From: Actinomycetota bacterium
GTDB taxonomy: Bacteria > Actinomycetota > Thermoleophilia > Miltoncostaeales > Miltoncostaeaceae
Direction: 5' to 3'
NCBI GenBank assembly: GCA_963169235.1
Contig: CAUJCX010000035.1
Coordinates: forward strand, 186,001-250,000
DNA length: 64,000 bases
Positions 53,685 to 61,140 of the stretch are shown here, one piece after another. The position numbers were made by a program, and so were the translations under genes. Under the pieces are notes generated by a model. That model worked only from the letters and a program-made list of their open reading frames with translations. It was not told the DNA's origin and made no database searches. Each line of letters opens with the position of its first letter. Within the stretch, counting starts at the first letter, position 1.

Positions 53685-54479
53685 TCAGGGGGGCGATGCC
53701 TCGTGATCGTGGGTGGTCCGGCGGCTCCAGGTGCGCGGCATCGCCGCAGGCAGCACCATCGCAGCGATGCCGCCGGCCGCGGCCATCACCGCGATACCGC
53801 CGGCACCGTCGAGCCAGAAGTGGTTCGCGGTCGCCATCGTGACCCACACCAGCGTGGCGGGCCAGAGCCAGACTAGCCATCGCGCCGCGTGGCCGCGCAG
53901 CAGCAGGGTGAGCACCGCAGCGAAGAAGAATGTGTAGCCCATGTGCAGCGACGGCATGGCCGCGTACTCGTTGCGGAACTGCTGGAACCAGTCGAGGGCG
54001 CCGCCCGCCTTCAACGCGTCGCGCGTGGGGTCCTTGAGCGTCACGTCCAGCAGGCGGGGCGGGGCCATCGGATACAGCCAGAACACGACCACCGCCACCG
54101 CGTGGCCCAGCCAGAACCAGTTGCGCACGAACGGGTAGCGGCTGCGCCACAACCACCACACCAGCGCGAAGAACGCGATGAAACCGGGGGTGTGGGCATA
54201 CGCGTACCACGTCGTGGTGAACCACTCGCCGCCGGGCATGTCGTGGGTGAGCCGCTGCACGTCGCCCTCCACGGCCAGGCCCACGGCGCGCTCGATGTCG
54301 ACGACGCGGGTGGCGTTGCCGAGGGCGGTGCCGATGGCGCCGTCGCCCTGCGGTCGCACCGCCCAGCGGGCCACCTCGTACACGGCGGTGAGCACCGCGA
54401 ACAGCGCCACCTCCCACCAGCCGCGCCATCGGGCCCAGAGGGCGGCGTGCGCGAGACGGGGAAGGGGGGGCGCGGGCAT
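53685..54479 (-). CDS. PAP2/inositol-phosphorylceramide-synthase-like membrane phosphatase
   Basis: The 264-residue protein has six membrane helices with the acid phosphatase motifs spread over them: a loop KDPTRDALKAGG, then NEYAAMPSLHMGYTFFFAAV (the SLH-type motif, S-L-H-M), and a last motif MATANHFWLDGAGGIAV (H and D of the third motif). This arrangement is that of PAP2-type inositolphosphotransferases of actinobacteria. It may make or modify a glycolipid together with the adjacent GT4. The ATG at 54479 is chosen since the long upstream extension is low-complexity. Confidence 0.83.
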   Translation of the reverse strand: MPAPPLPRLAHAALWARWRGWWEVALFAVLTAVYEVARWAVRPQGDGAIGTALGNATRVVDIERAVGLAVEGDVQRLTHDMPGGEWFTTTWYAYAHTPGFIAFFALVWWLWRSRYPFVRNWFWLGHAVAVVVFWLYPMAPPRLLDVTLKDPTRDALKAGGALDWFQQFRNEYAAMPSLHMGYTFFFAAVLTLLLRGHAARWLVWLWPATLVWVTMATANHFWLDGAGGIAVMAAAGGIAAMVLPAAMPRTWSRRTTHDHEASPP

Positions 54480-54568
54480 CGGCGGCGGCACGCTATCAGC
54501 GCCCGTCCCGCGGGCCGGGACGGCGGCCACCGGGCGACGCCCGCGGCCGTGCGGGAGATGGGCTCTGC

Positions 54569-54574
54569 TAAGGT
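54569..54574 (+). promoter_or_regulatory. -10 element TAAGGT of yajC-secDF
   Basis: It gives a leader of about 30 nt that includes GGAAGGG before the yajC GTG. Confidence 0.45.
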
Positions 54575-54612
54575 CCCGCGGATTCGCCCGCACACGGAAG
54601 GGTGCCCCGCCT

Positions 54613-54927
54613 GTGGACTCGTTCGGCGCGCTGCTGCTGCCGCTCATCGTCATTGCCGTCTTCTTGCTGCTCATGATCCCGCAGCGCCGTGCCCAACAGC
54701 GTCATCGCACGTTGGTCTCCCAGCTGAAGGCGGGGGACGACGTGGTCACCATGGGTGGCGTGTACGGCACGATCACCGAGGTCGAGGACGATGAGACCGT
54801 CCTGCTGGAGATCGCCGAGGACACCGACATCCGCGTGGCCAAGGCGTCGATCGGCCGCGTGATCGCATCGCGTCCCGCGGAGCCTGCCGACGACCCGGCT
54901 CCGGCCGGCGACGTCACGCCGGAGTAG
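54613..54927 (+). CDS. yajC: Preprotein translocase subunit YajC
   Basis: YajC joins SecDF at the Sec channel. The 104-residue protein has one N-terminal membrane helix (FGALLLPLIVIAVFLLLM), a basic IPQRRAQQRHR, and a small cytosolic beta domain with LVSQLKAGDDVVTMGGVYGTI and VLLEIAEDTDIRVAKASIGRV, the usual YajC pattern. The start is the GTG at 54613 after GGAAGGG. secDF follows after 4 bp. Confidence 0.93.
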   Translation: MDSFGALLLPLIVIAVFLLLMIPQRRAQQRHRTLVSQLKAGDDVVTMGGVYGTITEVEDDETVLLEIAEDTDIRVAKASIGRVIASRPAEPADDPAPAGDVTPE

Positions 54928-54931
54928 CGCC

Positions 54932-57829
54932 GTGCACCACGGGCGTCGCCCCCTCTTCATGCTGCTGATCGTGCTGGCCCTCACGGTCGCATCGATCGCA
55001 GCGGTGCTGACCAAGCCCGCGGTGCTGGGGCTCGACCTGCAGGGCGGCGTCGAGGTGATCCTCGAGGGCAGGCCGACCGCCGAGGCGGCGGTCAACAACG
55101 AGTCGCTCGAGAAGGCCGTCGAGGTCATCCGCAAGCGCGTCGACACGTTCGGCGTGTCCGAGCCCGAGATCCAGACGCAGGGCAACAACCAGATCGTGGT
55201 CGCGCTGCCGGGCGAGAAGGACTCGCAAACGGTGGTGAAGGACCTCATCCGGCCGGCGCAGCTGGCGTTCTACGACTTCGAGGCCAACGTCGTCGGCGCA
55301 CCGTCCGACGACCTGTACGCCACCGTGCTGCGCGCTCAGGACAAGGTGACGGTGAGCAACCCCGACAAGGGTGCCGCCACGCTGTACGCGTTCCTCACCA
55401 GCACCAAGAAGCTGGTGGCGGGGCCCGCGGTGGTCGAGGAGGGCAAGGCCGCGGCGTCGCGGGCCGAGCTGATGCAGTCGGTGCGCGACGCGGGCGTGCT
55501 CCCGAAGAACGTCACCGTGGTGCGGGTACCCAAGGGCCTCGTGGTCGTCCACGAGACCGAGCCGGTGCTGGCCAGCCGCCCCGACGGACCGAAGAAGACC
55601 CAGTACTACATCCTGCAGGACAACCCGGGGCTGACGGGTAACGACATCTCCCGGGCGGCGTCCATCCGCGACGTCGGCTCCGGCGGCAGCGGCGAGCCCA
55701 TGGTGACGATGGACTTCACCAGCGCCGGCGGCGACAAGTTCAAGGACGTCACGTACCAGCTGGCCTTGCGCGGCGAGACGCAGCAGCAGGTGCAGAGCTT
55801 CGCGGTGGTGCTGGACGGCGAGATGATCTCCCGGCCCACCATCGACTACAAGGAGCTGCCGTTCGGCATCGACGGCGGCGCGGCTCGCATCATCGGCAAC
55901 TTCACGCCCGAGTCGGCCCGCACCCTGGCCGACCAGCTGAACTCCGGCGCCATCCCCATCCGCCTCGTGACCGTCAGCCTCAAGCAGGTCGACGCCACCA
56001 TCGGTGCCCAGGCGCTGCGCCAGGGCATCATCGCCGGCGTGCTGGGCCTGGCCCTGGTGATGGTGTTCCTGGTGGCCTACTACCGCGTGCTGGGCTTGGT
56101 GGCCGCCGTGGGCCTGCTGATCTACGCGGCCCTGTACTACGCGGCGATGGTGCTGGTACCCATCACGCTGACGCTGCCAGGTATCGCCGGTGTCATTCTG
56201 ACCATCGGCGTCGCAGCAGATGCAAACATCGTCATCTTTGAACGAATACGAGAAGAGGGGCGTGCGGGCAAGAGCCCCGCCACCGCCCTGGCCATCGGCT
56301 ATCGCAAGGGCATCGCGGCGATCATCGACGCCAACGTCGTGACGCTGGCGACCGCGCTGATCGTGTTCCTGTTCGCCACGGGCGGCCCCCGCGGGTTCGC
56401 CTTCACGCTGGCCATCGGCGTCGTGCTGTCGCTGTTCACCGCCGTGGTCGCGACCCGCGCCATCTTCGGCGTCATGCTCGACTCGAAGTTCCTGCGCGAG
56501 GACAAGTACATGGGCCTGCGCCGGGGCCGGGTGCCGAAGTTCGACTGGGTAGGCCACTGGAAGCTGTGGGCGGCGCTGACCGTCATCCCCATGCTGTTCG
56601 GTCTCGGGTGGCTGGGCGTGGCCGGCCTCAACATGGGCCTCGACTTCGAGAGCGGCACCAGCATCACGACGTCGTACACCAAGCCGGTCACCGAGCAGCA
56701 GGTGCGCACGGTGATGTCGAAGGCGGGCTTCCCCGACGCCCGCATCCAGGGCACCAGCCAGACCATCGAGGGCCGGCAGGTGGACGGCTTCCAGATCCGC
56801 ACCGAGACGCTGACGCCCAAGGACGAGCAGCCGGTGCTGGACGGCCTGCAGAAGGAGCTTGGGCTCAAGATCCTGACCCGTGACGACGTGGGCCCCACGT
56901 TCGGTCGTCAGATCATCCGCAACGCGATCCAGGCGATCATCTTCAGCTTCATCGTGGTCGCGCTCTACCTGATCATGCGGTTCGAGTACCGCCTGGCCAT
57001 CCCGGCGATGGTGTCGGTGATCCACGACGTGCTGCTGTCAGTGGGCATCTACGCGGTGCTGGGGCACGAGGTGACCAGCGCCACGGTCGCCGCCATGCTG
57101 ACCATCCTGGGTTACTCGCTGTACGACGTGGTGATCGTGTTCGACCGCATCCGCGAGAACGTGCCGTTCATGCGCGGCCATCGCTACCGCGACATCGTCA
57201 ACCTGTCGGTGAACGAGACGTTCACCCGGTCGCTGATGACGTCGATGACCACGCTGGTGCCCGTGCTGGCCCTGTTCTTCTTCGGCGGATCGACGCTGAA
57301 GGACTTCTCGCTGGCCCTGCTGGTCGGCATCCTGGCCGGTGGCATCTCGTCGATCATCATCGCCGCGCCGCTGGCCTCGTACTGGAAGGAACGGGCCCCC
57401 AACGAGCGCCGCCTGAAGGCCCGGCAGGACAAGCGCTCCAGCCTGGCGCAGATGGACTCGGACGTGGTGGACGTGGGCGTGCTGGCCCGGGCCGAGGCCG
57501 CCCTCGACCGGGGTCCGGGCGCGCAGGGCCAGCGACTGGCGCTGCCCGCGGACACGGCTCCGGGCGAGCGCATCGATCCGCTGGAGGGCACCGGCGACGG
57601 CCCCGTGGGCGTGGTGGAGGACATCCCGGAGGACGGCGACGACCCGCCCGGCGACACCGTCACGACCGACGCGGTGGACGAGGCCCCCGCGGGCGGCGAC
57701 GCCGAGGCAGATCCGTCGCAGGACGACGCGCAAGGCGATGACGGGGACTCCAAGCGCGAGCCCGGCAGCCACCGTCCCGACCGCCAGCGCCGTCACCGCA
57801 AGATCCAGGAGCGCCGCCGGGGCCGCTGA
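54932..57829 (+). CDS. secDF: Protein translocase SecDF, single-chain fusion
   Basis: SecDF uses the proton gradient to pull exported proteins through the Sec channel. The 965-residue chain joins SecD (about 1-520; LGLDLQGGVEVILE, six membrane helices, GVAADANIVIFERIREE) and SecF (about 525-840; GLNMGLDFESGTSI, ILGYSLYDVVIVFDRIRENV). An unusual acidic then basic tail of about 120 residues (to RHRKIQERRRGR) is not part of the family. Codons around 56180-56265 are strikingly AT-rich (GCA, GAT, TTT, GAA, CGA, ATA) compared with the rest. It lies behind yajC, in the place where actinobacteria often have ruvCAB upstream. Confidence 0.95.
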   Translation: MHHGRRPLFMLLIVLALTVASIAAVLTKPAVLGLDLQGGVEVILEGRPTAEAAVNNESLEKAVEVIRKRVDTFGVSEPEIQTQGNNQIVVALPGEKDSQTVVKDLIRPAQLAFYDFEANVVGAPSDDLYATVLRAQDKVTVSNPDKGAATLYAFLTSTKKLVAGPAVVEEGKAAASRAELMQSVRDAGVLPKNVTVVRVPKGLVVVHETEPVLASRPDGPKKTQYYILQDNPGLTGNDISRAASIRDVGSGGSGEPMVTMDFTSAGGDKFKDVTYQLALRGETQQQVQSFAVVLDGEMISRPTIDYKELPFGIDGGAARIIGNFTPESARTLADQLNSGAIPIRLVTVSLKQVDATIGAQALRQGIIAGVLGLALVMVFLVAYYRVLGLVAAVGLLIYAALYYAAMVLVPITLTLPGIAGVILTIGVAADANIVIFERIREEGRAGKSPATALAIGYRKGIAAIIDANVVTLATALIVFLFATGGPRGFAFTLAIGVVLSLFTAVVATRAIFGVMLDSKFLREDKYMGLRRGRVPKFDWVGHWKLWAALTVIPMLFGLGWLGVAGLNMGLDFESGTSITTSYTKPVTEQQVRTVMSKAGFPDARIQGTSQTIEGRQVDGFQIRTETLTPKDEQPVLDGLQKELGLKILTRDDVGPTFGRQIIRNAIQAIIFSFIVVALYLIMRFEYRLAIPAMVSVIHDVLLSVGIYAVLGHEVTSATVAAMLTILGYSLYDVVIVFDRIRENVPFMRGHRYRDIVNLSVNETFTRSLMTSMTTLVPVLALFFFGGSTLKDFSLALLVGILAGGISSIIIAAPLASYWKERAPNERRLKARQDKRSSLAQMDSDVVDVGVLARAEAALDRGPGAQGQRLALPADTAPGERIDPLEGTGDGPVGVVEDIPEDGDDPPGDTVTTDAVDEAPAGGDAEADPSQDDAQGDDGDSKREPGSHRPDRQRRHRKIQERRRGR
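56180..56265 (+). other. Codon-anomalous island in secD
   Basis: Over about 28 codons spanning the conserved GVAADANIVIFERIREE helix, codons end in A or T much more than elsewhere in the gene (CCA GGT, GGT, ATT, GCA GCA GAT GCA, TTT GAA CGA ATA CGA GAA). The gene otherwise almost always uses G or C in the third position. Confidence 0.7.
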
Positions 57830-57852
57830 CGGCGCCCCGGCCCCCTCCGCGT

Positions 57853-57879
57853 TCAAGGCCCCGCGCCGGCACCCGATAA
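57853..57879 (+). promoter_or_regulatory. Sigma28-type promoter before the first unrecognised-family gene (TCAA-N15-CCCGATAA)
   Basis: TCAA (57853-57856), 15 nt, then CCCGATAA (57872-57879). It differs from the enteric GCCGATAA by one base. It ends 46 nt before the ATG at 57926. Confidence 0.5.
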
Positions 57880-57890
57880 CAGAGGGTGTG

Positions 57891-57909
57891 CCCCCGCATG
57901 ACGCGGGGG
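57891..57909 (+). terminator. Hairpin CCCCCGC-ATGAC-GCGGGGG
   Basis: It lies after secDF and before the AAGGAGG ribosome site of the next gene. It may end the secDF transcript or, downstream of the sigma28-type promoter, shield the ribosome site. Confidence 0.4.
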
Positions 57910-57925
57910 AAGGCAAGGAGGCCGG

Positions 57926-58252
57926 ATGAGCGACGGGTGCCCTGCGGACGACAGGCGCGGTGACGGGCAGGCGGTGAACGGGGCGTTCACGCTCAGCGGC
58001 CTGGCGGGAGCGGGGGGCGACCTGGCCTTCGGCCCGGTGGTGTTCGCGCGGCGTCTGGACGAGGCGCCCGACCCGGGCAGCGTGACGCTCACCGTCGACG
58101 CGGCCGAGAACGTCCCGGACGGCGGCGTCGCGGTCATGGGCGACGGGGGCTTCGCTCCCAGCGCGGAGGGCATGACGCTGGTGATCGCCGCCAACGCACC
58201 GGGCCGGTTCGTCGTGCGTGGCCGCTACGTCGTGACGTCCTCCTCTCAGTAA
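57926..58252 (+). CDS. Unrecognised-family protein A: single C-terminal-type domain
   Basis: The 108-residue product is soluble, with no signal peptide or membrane helix. Residues about 18-108 align with the C-terminal domains of the next two genes: NGAFTLSGLAG, then VTLTVDAAENVPDGG, GGFAPSAEGMTLVIAANAPG and RFVVRGRYV. The shared pattern is G-x-F-x-x-x-G-x-A near the start, a V-x-L-x-V-(D/E) strand, (G/x)FAPSxxGxTVxV, then GPF/GRF..GxF/GRY. It lacks the NCD triplet that the other two share. I know no family with this pattern. AAGGAGG precedes the ATG, and a sigma28-type promoter lies upstream. Confidence 0.7.
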   Translation: MSDGCPADDRRGDGQAVNGAFTLSGLAGAGGDLAFGPVVFARRLDEAPDPGSVTLTVDAAENVPDGGVAVMGDGGFAPSAEGMTLVIAANAPGRFVVRGRYVVTSSSQ

Positions 58253-58272
58253 CGCCGCCGAACTGCCGATCA
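58246..58272 (+). promoter_or_regulatory. Sigma28-type promoter before the second unrecognised-family gene (TCAG-N15-GCCGATCA)
   Basis: TCAG (58246-58249) lies at the end of gene A, followed by 15 nt and GCCGATCA (58265-58272). It ends 106 nt before the ATG at 58379. Confidence 0.5.
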
Positions 58273-58320
58273 CGAAGACAGCGGGCGCTGCTTGCGCGCG
58301 TTCCACCCCACCATGTGAAA

Positions 58321-58335
58321 GCGCCCTGCGGGCGC
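58321..58335 (+). terminator. Hairpin GCGCCC-TGC-GGGCGC before gene B
   Basis: The stem is 6 bp with a 3-nt loop and no T-run. It could be a leader structure of gene B rather than a terminator. Confidence 0.3.
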
Positions 58336-58378
58336 ACGAGGCTCGCCTGGACGTCGGGCCTGACGGAGGACTCTTTCA

Positions 58379-60106
58379 ATGATGATGAACCTGGTCCTTG
58401 CCATCGCCGCCGTGGGCGCCCTGATGCTGCTGCTGGTGTTGCGGCGCAAGCAGGCTGCCGCGGGCGCGTCGGACAAGGGGGCCAAGGCCAAGGCGCCGAA
58501 GCCCGCCAAGGCGGCGAAGGCCTCGAAGGTGAAGGCCTCTCGGGTGAAGGCCACGAAGGAGAAGGCCCCGAAAGAGAAGTCGGGCCGCCGGTTTGGACGC
58601 CGTGGTGGGGCGGACTCCGGCGACGACATCGCGGACACCGTGGACGTCGCCCCCGTCATGACCCCCGTGGTGGGCGTCGCCCCCCTGCCCGCCGAGACGG
58701 AGCCCGCCTCCGCCCTCGCGTTCGCCCAGGAGAGCGGTGACGAGCCGGACTGGGACACCATGCGCGCCGAGATGATGGGGCTGGAGCCCCAGGCCGAGCC
58801 CGCGCTGGCGACGGCCGAGTCGGCCGCTGCGGTCGCGCCGGTGGCGCCGGAGGCGGAGGCCCCCGTCCAGACGTGGGACGACGACCTCATCACCGAGCCC
58901 GGCTGGCCCATCCCTGGCGATCAGGATCCGAGCTGGGCCGAGGCGCACGCCGTCGGCGCTGCGGGCGCGCCCGCGGAGACCATCGGCGCGCCGTCCGAGC
59001 CGCCGATGCTGGGCGCCGACCCGGGCGACCAGCCCACCGGCACGTTCGAGTGGCCGTCCGCGGACCAGCAGTGGCAGGCCGCGAGCGAGACCGCGGACGA
59101 GGCGGACGCCGCCGCGCCGGCGTTCGACGACGCCCAGGACACCGGTGCCATCGGCTTCATGGACTTCGCGGCCGTGAACGCGTCCCCGGAGGCCGAGCCG
59201 GCCGCCGAGCTCGCGCCGGTGGAGGAGCCGGTGCAGGAGTTCGCTCCGGCTCCCGAGTTCGCTCCCGCTCCCGAGTTCGCCCCGGTGGAGGCCCCGGTGC
59301 AGGAGTTCGCCCCGGCCCCCGAGTTCGCTCCGGCTCCCGAGTTCGCTCCGGCCCCTGAGTTCGCTGCCGCTGCGGAGCTCGCTCCGGTGGCGGAGCCGGT
59401 GCAGGAGTTCGCCCCGGCCCCCGAGTTCGCTCCGGCTCCCGAGTTCGCCGCCGCTGCGGAGCTTGCTCCGGTGGCGGATCCCGTGCAGGAGTTCGCTGCG
59501 GCCCCCGAGTTCGCTCCGGCCGCTGAGTTTGCTGCCTCCCCCGAGTTCGCCCCGGTGGCCGACACGGCCCCGGAGTTCGCTGCCCCCCCCGAGTTCGCCC
59601 CCGTGGCGGAGATCGCCCCGGTCGAGGCGTTCGCTCCCTCGGCGGTGCAGGAGTTCGCCGCGGTGTCGGCTCCCGAGGACGCGCCGGCGCTGGCGCCGCC
59701 CGCGGACGTGGCACCCGTCGCGGCGTTCGACTGGGCGCCCGCCGAGACGCCGGCTCCCGTCGATCCCCCCGCGAGCGCCGCGATGCCGCTCGACGACGCG
59801 CTCACCGGGCGCTTCGCGATCGGTGGCATGGCCCTCGACGGCGGGCACGAGGCCCTCACGCGGGTCGCGTTCCGGGCCCCGCTGGTGGGTGACGTGCCCA
59901 CGGCCTGGGGCCGTCGCCACGACGCCGACCTCGCCTCCGGCACCATCGTGCTGCAGGTGGAGGCCGTGATGAACTGCGACGCCTCCAGCCTCGAGGTGAT
60001 GCTCGACCCGGGCTTCGCCCCCACGCGCGACGGCTTCTCGGTGCGGCTGGCATCGGTGGCCAAGGGTCCGTTCGCGGCCAGCGGCACGTTCTGGGTGGTG
60101 CCGTAG
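58379..60106 (+). CDS. Unrecognised-family protein B: membrane anchor, basic stretch, EFAPAP repeats, C-terminal domain
   Basis: The 575-residue protein starts with a membrane helix (LVLAIAAVGALMLLLVL, residues 5-21), then a lysine-rich, histone H1-like stretch (about 23-75; KAKAPKPAKAAKASK), acidic and Pro/Ala-rich regions, and a repeat (285-427) of EFAPAP units broken by ELAPVAEPVQ. The C-terminal domain (about 474-575) has TGRFAIGGMA, IVLQVEAVMNCDASS, FAPTRDGFSVRLASVAKGPF. The charge after the helix puts the rest in the cytoplasm by the positive-inside rule. Three ATG codons in a row follow GGAGG at 9 nt. The function is unknown; the repeat suggests a flexible stalk or spacer. Confidence 0.7.
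   Translation: MMMNLVLAIAAVGALMLLLVLRRKQAAAGASDKGAKAKAPKPAKAAKASKVKASRVKATKEKAPKEKSGRRFGRRGGADSGDDIADTVDVAPVMTPVVGVAPLPAETEPASALAFAQESGDEPDWDTMRAEMMGLEPQAEPALATAESAAAVAPVAPEAEAPVQTWDDDLITEPGWPIPGDQDPSWAEAHAVGAAGAPAETIGAPSEPPMLGADPGDQPTGTFEWPSADQQWQAASETADEADAAAPAFDDAQDTGAIGFMDFAAVNASPEAEPAAELAPVEEPVQEFAPAPEFAPAPEFAPVEAPVQEFAPAPEFAPAPEFAPAPEFAAAAELAPVAEPVQEFAPAPEFAPAPEFAAAAELAPVADPVQEFAAAPEFAPAAEFAASPEFAPVADTAPEFAAPPEFAPVAEIAPVEAFAPSAVQEFAAVSAPEDAPALAPPADVAPVAAFDWAPAETPAPVDPPASAAMPLDDALTGRFAIGGMALDGGHEALTRVAFRAPLVGDVPTAWGRRHDADLASGTIVLQVEAVMNCDASSLEVMLDPGFAPTRDGFSVRLASVAKGPFAASGTFWVVP
59231..59660 (+). repeat. EFAPAP repeat array in gene B
   Basis: Short units E-F-A-(P/A)-(A/V)-P recur about 20 times, grouped into longer units that begin with V-Q-E-F-A and contain A-E-L-A-P-V. 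The DNA repeats are imperfect, with mixed GCC/GCT and GTG/GTC codons, so the array is old rather than recently expanded. Confidence 0.85.
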
Positions 60107-60149
60107 CAGGCACACGCGGCGCGGGAGGGGCGTTCGGTCCGTCCCGCGC

Positions 60150-60176
60150 TCAAGTGGCGTTGACAACTGCCGATGA
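60150..60176 (+). promoter_or_regulatory. Sigma28-type promoter before the third unrecognised-family gene (TCAA-N15-GCCGATGA)
   Basis: TCAA (60150-60153), 15 nt, then GCCGATGA (60169-60176), ending 33 nt before the GTG at 60210. AACTGCCGAT is identical, 10 nt long, to the same region before gene B. Confidence 0.55.
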
Positions 60177-60209
60177 GGCGGACGACCCGTAACGCTCGTC
60201 CGTGAGGCA

Positions 60210-61103
60210 GTGGTGTTCAAGACGCTTCGAAACGTGTTCCTGCTCGCCGCCGGCATCTACATCGCGCTGCGCTGGCTGCGGCGCTCCAACGCCCGTGCGA
60301 TCGCCCGCACGGCGGCGGCAAACCAGGCGATCCCGCCGGCTGCGCCGGCGCCCGCGCCCGAGCCCGTCGCCACGCCCGTGCCGGCCGCGCCCGAGCCCGC
60401 CGCGGAGGTCGCTGCGGTGCCTGCGTCGCCGTCCGTGCCGCTCGCCGCGCCGGTCATGGTCGCTCCCGAGGTCGAGCCCGAGCCCGTGGCCATGCCGGTG
60501 ACGGCGGGCGCCGAGGTGGCCGCCACCACCGTCGCCCCGGTGGCCCGCGGCAACGTGGCACCCCGCGACCATGCGTCGGTGTTCGACGCGCACATCTGCT
60601 CCGCTCCCGCGATCGAGCCCGTGCTGGACGGTCCGGTGGACGACGCCCCGGCGCGCGCCGTGCTCGAGCAGCTGACGGCCGCGCTGCGGGAGGTCGGGGA
60701 CGGCACCTGGATGGTGGGCGACGACGCCGCGGACGAGCCGGACGTCGACGCGCCCTCCGCCGCGACACCTGCCCAGACGCCCGCCCCCGCGCCGGACGGC
60801 GCGGTGAGCGGCACGTTCGTGGTCAGCGGCATCGCCTCCGGGCCCCGCCAGGTGATGATGGGCGTGGTGGCGTTCCCCCGCACGCTTGCGCTGGCGCCGA
60901 CCGACTGGCAGCGCGGTGGCGCGGCCCCGTCCGGTGTGCTGGTGCTCGACGTCGACAACACGGCCAACTGCGATCCCGAGACCGTGGGCGTGGTGTTCGT
61001 CAACGGCTATGCGCCGTCCACCGACGGTTTCACCGTGCGGGTGGTCAGCGCAGCGGCCGGGCCGTTCACGGCCGGCGGGCGTTTCACCTTCGCCGACGGC
61101 TGA
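60210..61103 (+). CDS. Unrecognised-family protein C: membrane anchor, Pro/Ala linker, C-terminal domain
   Basis: The 297-residue protein has a membrane helix (NVFLLAAGIYIALRWL, residues 8-23) followed by basic RRSNARAIAR, a Pro/Ala/Val-rich linker (about 45-130), a short helical stretch (VLEQLTAALREVGDGTWMVG), and the shared C-terminal domain (about 196-297; VSGTFVVSGIAS, VLVLDVDNTANCDPET, GYAPSTDGFTVRVVSAAAG, PFTAGGRFTF). It shares NCD and GFT/GFS..AAxGPF with gene B. The start is the GTG at 60210 or 60213. It is likely to work with genes A and B, but nothing shows how. Confidence 0.68.
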   Translation: MVFKTLRNVFLLAAGIYIALRWLRRSNARAIARTAAANQAIPPAAPAPAPEPVATPVPAAPEPAAEVAAVPASPSVPLAAPVMVAPEVEPEPVAMPVTAGAEVAATTVAPVARGNVAPRDHASVFDAHICSAPAIEPVLDGPVDDAPARAVLEQLTAALREVGDGTWMVGDDAADEPDVDAPSAATPAQTPAPAPDGAVSGTFVVSGIASGPRQVMMGVVAFPRTLALAPTDWQRGGAAPSGVLVLDVDNTANCDPETVGVVFVNGYAPSTDGFTVRVVSAAAGPFTAGGRFTFADG

Positions 61104-61125
61104 CCGCCCGGCCGCCGGGCGCTGG

Positions 61126-61140
61126 TAGCCTCGGCACGTG
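61126..61140 (+). promoter_or_regulatory. Leaderless promoter of the UbiB-type kinase gene
   Basis: TAGCCT (61126-61131), 6 nt, then GTG at 61138; no ribosome site. Confidence 0.55.
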
